Assembly: GCA_035637315.1 (NCBI GenBank)
Contig: DASPXK010000091.1
Span: 1 to 6,747 of the forward strand
Reading direction: 5' to 3'
DNA: 6,747 bases
DNA from: DASPXK01 sp035637315
GTDB lineage: Bacteria > Chloroflexota > UBA6077 > JACCZL01
Each line of letters opens with the position of its first letter. The stretch's first letter is position 1. This document shows positions 1 to 4,418 of the stretch, in pieces. Below the pieces are notes generated by a model, which saw only the letters and a list, made by a program, of their open reading frames with translations, searched no databases and was not told where the DNA came from. Both the position numbers and the translations under genes were made by a program.

Positions 1-1
1 C

Positions 2-82
2 TTCAAGCCGGCCCACGAAGAGCGGCGCGACAAGATTCGGGCCGCTCAACGCAAGCGGCGCCGGGCAAGATCGCGCACGTAA
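2..82 (+). CDS. C-terminal end of an unidentified protein (partial)
   Basis: Reading from position 2 gives 26 residues ending at TAA 80-82. The tail is very basic (key stretch RKRRRARSRT) after an amphipathic, charged stretch (HEERRDKIRAA). I chose this frame because a lysine/arginine-rich C-terminus is a common protein ending and the stop falls just before a stem-loop at 87-120. The other two rightward frames are open a little longer but give unremarkable composition. The product cannot be named from so little. Basic tails like this occur on ribosome-, RNA- or membrane-associated proteins, but nothing decides between them. The gene converges on the acetyltransferase pseudogene. Confidence 0.45.
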   Translation, partial: FKPAHEERRDKIRAAQRKRRRARSRT

Positions 83-86
83 CTTA

Positions 87-120
87 AGAGTGAAGAGGTG
101 GCTGGTTCGCTCTTTACTCT
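87..120 (+). terminator. Stem-loop between convergent genes, possible terminator
   Basis: Bases 87-97 (agagtgaagag) pair with 110-120 (ctctttactct): 11 base pairs, one of them a G-U pair in the rightward transcript, around a 12-nt loop. It starts 5 nt after the stop codon at 80-82 and reaches the last base of the leftward acetyltransferase stop codon (120-122). The position between convergent genes suits a terminator. There is no U-tract after the stem and the stem is not GC-rich, so intrinsic termination is uncertain. Confidence 0.4.
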
Positions 121-640
121 CAGTGAGCACTGCCTGAGTCCCTAAAGTCGGCGAGAGCCTCGTAGACCACCAGCTCGACCGTCTCGCCGTCCTCGACGGC
201 AACTCGCTCGCCGCAGGGGCGCATGCCCGCCTTCTCCATCACGCGGCGGCTGGCCGTGTGTCCGACCAGCGTCTCGGCCACCACCCGGCGGACCTCCGGC
301 TCGGCCAGCAGGTGGCCCAGGAGGGCCCGGAGTGCTTCGGTGGCGTACCCGCGCCCCCAGCACGGCTCGACCACCGAGTAGCCAACCTGGGCCGTACCCG
401 AGGTACGGTCGAGACCGCAGCCGATCTCGCCCACGACCGCACCATCGGCCTTGCGGACCAGGAAGAACGCCCCCATCCGCCCCCTTTCCCGGCCACGAGC
501 TCCATCACCTCGAGCGAGAACTGGGAGGGGTAGCCAGGGGCGAAGACGACGCTCTCCGGAGGCCGGCCCTCCAGGAGGGCGCGCGCCACGTCCCGGCCGA
601 TCGGGCGCAGTACCAGCCGACCGGCGTCGATCTCGCTCAT
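120..640 (-). pseudogene. GNAT acetyltransferase (RimJ/RimL-like), frameshifted
   Basis: Two overlapping leftward frames together make one GNAT N-acetyltransferase, which would transfer acetyl from acetyl-CoA to an amine substrate I cannot specify. The N-terminal part starts at ATG 640-638 and reads MSEIDAGRLVLRPIGRD, then GYPSQFSLEVMELVAGKGG. This is the usual first strand and helices of the Acetyltransf_3 type. The rest lies in the next frame, from about RMGAFFLVRKADGAVVGEIG. It includes the acetyl-CoA pyrophosphate loop WGRGYATEALRALL, the SRRVMEKAGM segment and the C-terminus, ending at TGA 122-120. The frames join between about 490 and 477, where the minus strand reads GGGAAAGGGGGCGG. 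Adding one G to the five-G run (480-484) restores a single protein of about 170 residues. The ATG at 476-474 could restart translation of a 118-residue C-terminal piece that keeps the CoA loop. A sequencing or assembly error in the homopolymer is a real alternative to a true pseudogene. Confidence 0.75.
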
Positions 641-745
641 CCCCCAAGGATCGCACCGCCGCGACCCGTCCCGCACGGACCGGCCCCGCCGGAGGGGATC
701 AGGGCGTGACCACTGGCGCGCCGACTTCCCCGCAAGCACTCCCTC

Positions 746-791
746 ATCCAGGGCTGCGTCGACGCGCTGGATAGGCCGTTTGGCGGCCTAT
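746..791. repeat. Two adjacent inverted repeats beside the transposase remnant
   Basis: The first is imperfect: atccag (746-751) pairs with ctggat (767-772) around a core holding the perfect palindrome gcgtcgacgc (756-765). The second is perfect: ataggccg (771-778) and cggcctat (784-791) around a 5-nt loop. The second overlaps the transposase stop codon (790-788, minus strand). Their place at the 3' end of an IS630 transposase suggests the insertion sequence's own end or terminator. The opposite end of the element is missing, so terminal repeats cannot be confirmed. Positions 641-745 show nothing else I can support. Confidence 0.45.
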
Positions 792-1036
792 GCTGCGGTC
801 ACGGATACGGTGCAGCCGGCGTGGGCGATGCAGCCACGGCTGATGTCCCGCTTGTGGCGGGGGCGAGCGGCGGCCCGGCGCAGCTCCTGACGCAGGTCCC
901 AGTGAGTGGGGCAACAGAGGTTCCGCAGCTCCAGCCGCTTGAGGTACTGCCAGGTGCCCTCGTCCGGGTTCAGCTCCGGCGCATAACCGGGAAGTTGCTC
1001 CAGGTGGAGCCGCTCGGCCCCGCCGGCCGCGAGGAA
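788..1036 (-). pseudogene. IS630-family transposase, C-terminal remnant
   Basis: The minus strand from 1036 reads FLAAGGAERLHLEQLPGYAP, continuing ELNPDEGTWQYLKRLELRN, and ends at TAG 790-788: 82 codons with no internal stop. The block LPGYAPELNPDEGTW is the characteristic end of the DDE catalytic domain of IS630-type transposases, and the Glu of PDE corresponds to the third acidic catalytic residue. The helix-turn-helix domain and the first two catalytic Asp residues, which should lie at higher coordinates, are absent. The upstream codons (1062-1037) do not look like the family, and coaX follows at 1063. The remnant cannot be active. It marks an old insertion whose 5' two-thirds was deleted or replaced next to the coaX operon. 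Confidence 0.8.
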
Positions 1037-1057
1037 GAGTATACTCCCACTCGGAGG
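1037..1057 (+). promoter_or_regulatory. coaX leader: -10-like palindrome and ribosome binding site
   Basis: GAGTATACTC (1037-1046) is a perfect 10-nt palindrome containing TATACT (1040-1045), a good match to a sigma-A -10 box. No convincing -35 is seen 16-18 nt upstream, where the sequence belongs to the IS remnant. GGAGG at 1053-1057 is a strong Shine-Dalgarno, 5 nt before GTG 1063, and fixes the coaX start. If TATACT is the real -10, the leader would be only about ten bases. The promoter part is weak; the ribosome binding site is solid. Confidence 0.4.
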
Positions 1058-1062
1058 CCCGA

Positions 1063-1869
1063 GTGCTCCTTGCCGCGGACGTCGGAAACACGAACATCAA
1101 GGTGGGCGTCTTCGACGGCGACGACCTCAAAGCGCGTTGGCGGTTGGAGACCGATGCGCGCAAGATGCCCGACGAGTACGCTGTCCTGCTTCGGACTCTG
1201 CTCGACCACGGTGGGCTGCGGATGGACGACATCTCCGGCGTAGCCTTCTCTTCGACCGTGCCTGGCCTGACGAGCACGTACCGAGAGCTCGCGGAGCGCT
1301 ACTTCAACGTCGAGCCGGTCATCTCGAGCGCCAATGTGAAGACCGGGATTATCATCGCCACCGACAACCCCCATGAGGTTGGGCCGGATAGGATCGTTCT
1401 CGCGCTCGGCGCCATGCGCCGGCACCGCTTGCCGGCGATAGTCGTCGACATCGGCACGGCGACGACCTTTGACGCCATCTCGGCTCGCGGCGAGCTGCTC
1501 GGCTGCGCTATCGCGCCCGGCCTGAACACAGCCACCGAAGGGTTGGTATCGCGGGCTGCCAGACTATTCTCGGTGGAGCTGAAACCTCCGCGGCGGGCAA
1601 TCGGTCGCAACACCGTAACGTCGATCCGGTCCGGAGCGATCTTTGGCTACGTTGGTCTGGTCGAAGGGCTGGTCAAGCGCATCCGAGCCGAGCTCGGGGG
1701 CGATCCGCTGGTGATCGCGACCGGCGGCCTGGCGCCGATCATCGTCCCGGAGACGACCGTCGTCGACGTGACCGATCCTGACCTGACTCTGCATGGCCTG
1801 CGCTTCCTCTACGAGCTGAACACGAGCCATCAGCTGGCTGAGAGCTCGTCGCTGAAGGCTAACAGCTGA
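1063..1869 (+). CDS. coaX: Type III pantothenate kinase
   Basis: CoaX phosphorylates pantothenate to 4'-phosphopantothenate with ATP, the first committed step of CoA synthesis, in the cytosol. Type III kinases belong to the ASKHA fold and need a monovalent cation. The 268-residue protein shows the family motifs in order: DVGNTN (6-11, phosphate binding); PHEVGPDR (103-110), with D109 as the expected catalytic base; DIGTATTFD (129-137); GCAIAPGL; an IGRNTVTSIRSG block; and ATGGLAP near the C-terminus. The GTG start gives the family-typical MLLAADVGNTN and has GGAGG 5 nt upstream. The family usually stops soon after the LHGLRFLYELN segment. The last 13 or so residues (QLAESSSLKANS) come from the heptamer repeat array and are probably not functional. 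The stop overlaps a TGATG with the next small frame. coaBC follows, so the operon supplies successive CoA steps. Confidence 0.95.
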   Translation: MLLAADVGNTNIKVGVFDGDDLKARWRLETDARKMPDEYAVLLRTLLDHGGLRMDDISGVAFSSTVPGLTSTYRELAERYFNVEPVISSANVKTGIIIATDNPHEVGPDRIVLALGAMRRHRLPAIVVDIGTATTFDAISARGELLGCAIAPGLNTATEGLVSRAARLFSVELKPPRRAIGRNTVTSIRSGAIFGYVGLVEGLVKRIRAELGGDPLVIATGGLAPIIVPETTVVDVTDPDLTLHGLRFLYELNTSHQLAESSSLKANS

Positions 1870-1919
1870 TGGCTGATAGCTCGTTGCTGAAGGCTGACAG
1901 CTGATGGCTGATAGCTCGT
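1832..1919. repeat. Heptamer-based tandem repeat array at the coaX-coaBC junction
   Basis: The stretch parses into 7-bp units of the form rGCTGAn: agctgat, ggctgat, agctcgt, tgctgaa, ggctgac. These group into a 35-bp higher-order unit. The units are a diverged first copy missing 3 bp (1832-1863), a full copy (1864-1898) and a partial copy (1899-1919). Positions 1863-1884 and 1898-1919 are identical over 22 bp. The array codes the last dozen residues of coaX, contains the whole coaX-coaBC junction, and gives coaBC its first five residues. Similar GCTGA-rich heptamer arrays are, as I recall, scattered between genes in several bacterial phyla, where they yield spurious LSAIS-type peptides on the opposite strand. 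Confidence 0.85.
1869..1904 (+). other. 11-codon frame MADSSLLKADS linking coaX to coaBC
   Basis: ATG 1869-1871 shares its A with the coaX stop TGA (1867-1869). The frame reads MADSSLLKADS and ends at TGA 1902-1904, whose last A starts the coaBC ATG (1904-1906). Its start lies in the same sequence context as the coaBC start, including gaagg (1854-1858) upstream. It is an exact by-product of the 35-bp duplication: the unit length is not a multiple of three, so each copy moves to the next frame. It may be translated as a coupling peptide, or it may be only a duplicated copy of the start region. Nothing suggests a function for the peptide. Confidence 0.35.
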
Positions 1920-3133
1920 ACGAAGTGCTGGCCGGCAAGCGCGTGGTGCTGGGCGTGACGGGCAGCATCGCCGCCTACAAGGCGGTCGCGGTCGCCAGTG
2001 CGCTGACACAGGCCGGCGCTCAGGTAGACGTGGTCATGACGCGCGAGGCCACGGAGCTGGTGCGTCCCCTCAGCTTCCAGGCGATCACTCATCGGCCCGT
2101 CTCGACCGAGATGTTCCACTTGCTCGCTGAGACGGAGATCGGCCACGTCAGCCTGGGCCAGCACGCGGACCTAGTCCTGGTCGCGCCGGCCACGGCTCAC
2201 ACCCTCGCCAAGCTAGCGCTCGGCCTGGCCGACGATATGCTCAGCACCACGGTCCTGGCCACCACCGCTCCACTGGTGATCGCTCCCGCGATGGACGCCA
2301 ATATGTACGACAGCGCTGCGGTCCGCGAGAACGTCCAGCGATTGCGCGACCGGGGTGCCATCATCATTGAGCCGGCCTGGGGGCGGATGGCCTCCGGCCT
2401 GATCGGCACAGGCCGGCTAGTCGAGCCGCCGCTGATCGTGGACACGCTGCGCGTGGTGCTCGGGCGGAGCGGTGACCTGGCTGGCTGGCGGGTGGTGGTC
2501 ACGGCCGGCGGTACTCAGGAGGCGATCGACCCGGTCCGTTTCGTGTCGAATCGGTCGTCGGGCAAGATGGGTTACGCCGTGGCCGAGGCGGCGCGCGATC
2601 GTGGGGCGAGTGTGGTCTTGATCAGCGCCCCGACGGCGCTGGCCTGCCCGCTGGGCGTGGAGGTTCGCAGCGTGGTTAGCGCCGCCGAGATGTGCGAGGC
2701 GGTGGCGACTGCCATCCAGGATGCCGACTTGCTCGTGATGGCCGCCGCCGTGGCCGACTTCCGCCCAGAGCAGGTGGCCGAGCAGAAGATCAAAAAGGAC
2801 GGCCGAGAGCTGATGCTGCGACTGACGCCGACAACCGACATCCTGGCTGCCACGGCAGCGACTTCGAGCGATCGGTTGATCCGGGTCGGCTTCGCGGCCG
2901 AGAGCGAGGAGCTGGTCAAGAACGCTCAGGCCAAGCTGGAGCGCAAGCGGCTCGACCTGATCGTTGGCAACGACATCACACGCCCGGACAGCGGCTTCGG
3001 GAGCGAGACCAACAAGGTCGTCATCCTCGACCGCGGCGGCGTGCGACACGACTTACCAGCTCTCCCCAAGCGCGAGGTGGCCCACGAGATCCTCAACGCC
3101 GCGCTCGCAATTCGGCGCCAGGGGGCGGCGTGA
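1904..3133 (+). CDS. coaBC: Bifunctional phosphopantothenoylcysteine decarboxylase/synthetase
   Basis: CoaB joins cysteine to 4'-phosphopantothenate using CTP. CoaC, an FMN flavoprotein, decarboxylates the product to 4'-phosphopantetheine. The 409 residues show both domains. CoaC spans about 10-185: VLGVTGSIAAYK (phosphate/flavin loop), catalytic His H81 in IGHVSL, and APATAHTLAKLALGLADDMLS. CoaB spans about 193-400: VVVTAGGTQEAIDPVRFVSN with RSSGKMG, AAAVADF, KIKK, a GNDI segment and FGSETNKV. Two CoaC positions differ from the classical motifs: PAMD (D131) replaces PAMN, and ASG (S164) stands where E. coli has ACG with its active-site Cys. The domain is otherwise intact. The ATG at 1904 overlaps the preceding stop (TGATG) and has gaagg (1889-1893) about 10 nt upstream. 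The first residues MADSS come from the repeat, and GTG 1925 is a possible ancestral start but has no ribosome binding site. The stop overlaps folE by GTGA. Confidence 0.95.
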   Translation: MADSSYEVLAGKRVVLGVTGSIAAYKAVAVASALTQAGAQVDVVMTREATELVRPLSFQAITHRPVSTEMFHLLAETEIGHVSLGQHADLVLVAPATAHTLAKLALGLADDMLSTTVLATTAPLVIAPAMDANMYDSAAVRENVQRLRDRGAIIIEPAWGRMASGLIGTGRLVEPPLIVDTLRVVLGRSGDLAGWRVVVTAGGTQEAIDPVRFVSNRSSGKMGYAVAEAARDRGASVVLISAPTALACPLGVEVRSVVSAAEMCEAVATAIQDADLLVMAAAVADFRPEQVAEQKIKKDGRELMLRLTPTTDILAATAATSSDRLIRVGFAAESEELVKNAQAKLERKRLDLIVGNDITRPDSGFGSETNKVVILDRGGVRHDLPALPKREVAHEILNAALAIRRQGAA

Positions 3134-3693
3134 TCGATCGTCCCGCCATCACGCGGTTGGTGGCTGATCTGCTGCGAGCGCTCGGCGAGGACCCGACGCG
3201 CCAGGGGCTCCAGCGGACTCCCGAGCGCGTCGCGGATATGTACGCCGAGATCTTCGGCGGCCTGCACGAGGACCCGGCCGCCCTGCTTCAGGGCGGCTTC
3301 GACGAGCAGCACGAGGAGATGGTGGTCCTGCGTGACATTCGCCTCCAGTCGGTGTGCGAGCACCACCTGCTGCCATTCGTCGGGACCGCCCACGTCGGCT
3401 ACATCCCACACGGGCGGGTGATCGGGGTCGATAAGCTGGCCCACGTAGTCGATATCCTCGCTCGCCGGCCGCAGGTCCAGGAGCGTCTGACCAGTCAGAT
3501 CGCCGATCTGATCAACGAGCACCTCAAGCCGCGCGGTGTGGCGGTCGTCGTGACCGCTGAGCACCTGTGTATGACGCTGCGCGGGCTCCGCGCGCCGGGC
3601 AGCACGGTCGTGACCTCGGCCAACCGGGGCGCCTTCCGAACCCGTGAGGCGACGCGGCTGGAGTTCTTCGCCCTGCTCAACAACAAGCGGTGA
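3130..3693 (+). CDS. folE: GTP cyclohydrolase I
   Basis: FolE converts GTP to 7,8-dihydroneopterin triphosphate plus formate, the entry to folate (and in some bacteria queuosine). It acts in the cytosol as a toroidal oligomer. The 187 residues match the family length. The zinc site is C76, H79 (in VCEHHLLPFVG) and C147 (in AEHLCM), with catalytic H78 and H145. QVQERLT (115-121) carries E118, the purine-binding Glu, and R151 is the conserved triphosphate Arg. Numbering runs without gaps at an offset of 34 from E. coli FolE. On that offset two triphosphate contacts differ: D101 stands for Ser135 and H105 for Arg139, in GVDKLAHVV where the family usually has G-(L/I)-SKLAR. GTG 3130 overlaps the coaBC stop as GTGA, which indicates translational coupling. 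The frame is open further upstream inside coaBC, but the family N-terminus (ALGEDPTRQGLQRTPERVA) starts at about residue 17, so GTG 3130 fits. Confidence 0.95.
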   Translation: MIDRPAITRLVADLLRALGEDPTRQGLQRTPERVADMYAEIFGGLHEDPAALLQGGFDEQHEEMVVLRDIRLQSVCEHHLLPFVGTAHVGYIPHGRVIGVDKLAHVVDILARRPQVQERLTSQIADLINEHLKPRGVAVVVTAEHLCMTLRGLRAPGSTVVTSANRGAFRTREATRLEFFALLNNKR

Positions 3694-3751
3694 GGTGGGG
3701 CGCGTATCGGAACTCACACTCGTTGGAATTTACAGATACGGGCTGCCCATA

Positions 3752-3914
3752 TTGTCATCCTGAGCGAAACGAAGGATCTCATGCTCCTCTCCATCCGATC
3801 GCTCACAGGTCGGTCGTCACCTGTGCCGCGTGTTGGGCCCGAGGTTTGGTCAATGTTTGACACTGGATCTATTGCTGAGCAGCATGAGATCCTTCGCTTC
3901 GCTCAGGATGACAA
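3752..3914. repeat. 163-bp MITE-like element with 34-nt inverted arms
   Basis: The left arm (3752-3785) begins ttgtcatcctgagcgaaacg. The right arm (3881-3914) is its reverse complement with one mismatch (A in the left, where the right arm predicts G). The spacer is 95 bp (3786-3880) with no supportable gene; a 66-codon frame across it is just the repeat being translated. Each arm also carries its own 5-bp atcct/aggat mini-hairpin. The arm resembles a GTCATCCTGAGCGAAGCGAAGGATCTC-type repeat that I associate with intergenic regions of Chloroflexota and some other phyla (recall, not a search). With no coding capacity it could be a non-autonomous mobile element, or an RNA hairpin acting as a terminator or stabiliser after folE. 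No clear target-site duplication is visible. The 58 bases between folE and the left arm show nothing else. Confidence 0.8.
3857..3885 (+). promoter_or_regulatory. Possible outward promoter inside the inverted-repeat element
   Basis: TTGACA (3857-3862) matches the sigma-A -35 consensus perfectly. At 17-nt spacing lies CAGCAT (3880-3885), which keeps the important second A and final T of a -10 box but little else. It points rightwards to the small exported protein, with a leader of about 130 nt containing the right arm. A perfect -35 hexamer may occur by chance, so this is a weak call. Confidence 0.25.
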
Positions 3915-3972
3915 CATAGATGCCGCCAAACGTGCCACATTGGTTATCGTAAGGGGTCAGAGACCACAGCTT

Positions 3973-4002
3973 TCAGGATGACAACGAGCTCAGACTGACA
4001 AC
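3973..4002 (+). repeat. Decayed part-copies of the repeat's right arm
   Basis: tcaggatgacaac at 3973-3985 is identical to 3903-3915 at the outer end of the right arm. gctcagactgacaac at 3988-4002 matches 3901-3915 at 13 of 15 positions. These two fragments lie between the 163-bp element and the ribosome binding site of the next gene. They suggest that several copies once stood here and eroded, or that the outer end was duplicated by slippage. Confidence 0.55.
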
Positions 4003-4012
4003 AAGGTCGAAT

Positions 4013-4020
4013 GAGGAGGT
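4013..4020 (+). promoter_or_regulatory. Ribosome binding site that decides the start at 4026
   Basis: GAGGAGGT at 4013-4020 is a near-perfect Shine-Dalgarno, about 6 nt before ATG 4026. An in-frame ATG at 4011 overlaps this site and has no site of its own, so 4026 is preferred. Confidence 0.8.
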
Positions 4021-4025
4021 GCGGG

Positions 4026-4364
4026 ATGTTTGATCAGGGACGCTTCGTCCGGGTGGTGCTCTTGGGCCTGTTGGTCTCGTTCGGTGCCGGCTGGCTGCCC
4101 AAGATCGCGCTCGCCGAGCAGGGCTACCCGGACTTCTATGGGACCATCATCGCAGTGGACCGCGATCGGGCGATGGTGACGCTGGCGACGGACTCGGACG
4201 AGACCGTCGTCATAGACGTTCGCGACCTGGGCATGAGGCCCTTTGACGAGGGCGCGTTCAAGCTCGACAACGTCGTGCTCCTGAGGACGCGGCGCGAGCC
4301 AGGCGCTTTCGTCGCCATCGGCTGGGAGCAAGCCCGCGACGGACGGGAGAAGTTTCGCAACTGA
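4026..4364 (+). CDS. Small exported protein of unknown function
   Basis: The product has 112 residues and I do not recognise a specific family. The N-terminus (MFDQGRFVRVVLLGLLVSFG) is a Sec-type signal peptide or membrane anchor: charged start, hydrophobic core at about 8-24, and a plausible signal peptidase site after ALA (28-30). There is no lipobox Cys. The mature part, about 82 residues, alternates short beta-like strands: YGTIIAVDRDRAMVTLATDS, then TVVIDVRDL, DNVVLLRTRR and GAFVAIGWEQ. This pattern of a small barrel that passes from G-x-I-x-x-V-D to an L-x-x-G/D-x-V-x-V strand recalls exported DUF5666/OB-like domains, but that is only a resemblance. The ureohydrolase start lies 54 nt downstream on the same strand, so they may share a transcript. 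Confidence 0.75.
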   Translation: MFDQGRFVRVVLLGLLVSFGAGWLPKIALAEQGYPDFYGTIIAVDRDRAMVTLATDSDETVVIDVRDLGMRPFDEGAFKLDNVVLLRTRREPGAFVAIGWEQARDGREKFRN

Positions 4365-4404
4365 GCTCTTCCGGCCCGGACGACTGTAGTTTTCTACAAT
4401 GAAC

Positions 4405-4409
4405 AGGAG
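4405..4409 (+). promoter_or_regulatory. Ribosome binding site that decides the ureohydrolase start
   Basis: AGGAG at 4405-4409 directly abuts a TTG at 4410, which leaves no spacer. The in-frame GTG at 4419 has a normal 9-nt spacer, so GTG 4419 is the better start. A small hairpin (tgtag 4385-4389, ctaca 4394-4398, loop tttt) and a TACAAT (4395-4400) lie just upstream; neither has supporting elements. Confidence 0.6.
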
Positions 4410-4418
4410 TTGAGCATC

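Noticed and set aside
744..1277. Long leftward open frame of 177 codons
   Set aside because: It is antisense to coaX in its first half and lies in the wrong frame through the transposase remnant in its second half. It has no domain-like pattern and is low-complexity proline/arginine-rich. The IS630 remnant in the neighbouring frame explains the region.
1832..1919. CRISPR array
   Set aside because: The repeats are contiguous 7-bp/35-bp tandem units with no unique spacers, and no cas genes are nearby.
1925..1927. GTG 1925 as the coaBC start
   Set aside because: It would give a family-like N-terminus (VLAGKRVVLGVTG), but there is no ribosome binding site. ATG 1904 has the TGATG overlap and gaagg upstream. 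It remains a possible ancestral start only.
2692..3129. Upstream extension of the folE frame inside coaBC
   Set aside because: The translated extension is arginine/glycine-rich shadow sequence of coaBC. The FolE family N-terminus begins after 3130, where GTG overlaps the coaBC stop in a GTGA arrangement.
3781..3981. 66-codon open frame between folE and the exported protein
   Set aside because: It runs through the spacer and right arm of the inverted-repeat element, has no ribosome binding site, and has no recognisable composition.
4011..4025. ATG 4011 as start of the exported protein
   Set aside because: It overlaps the strong Shine-Dalgarno that serves ATG 4026 and has none of its own. The signal peptide begins more naturally at 4026.
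4410..4418. TTG start for the ureohydrolase
   Set aside because: The AGGAG motif touches this TTG with no spacer. GTG 4419 has a normal spacer in the same frame.
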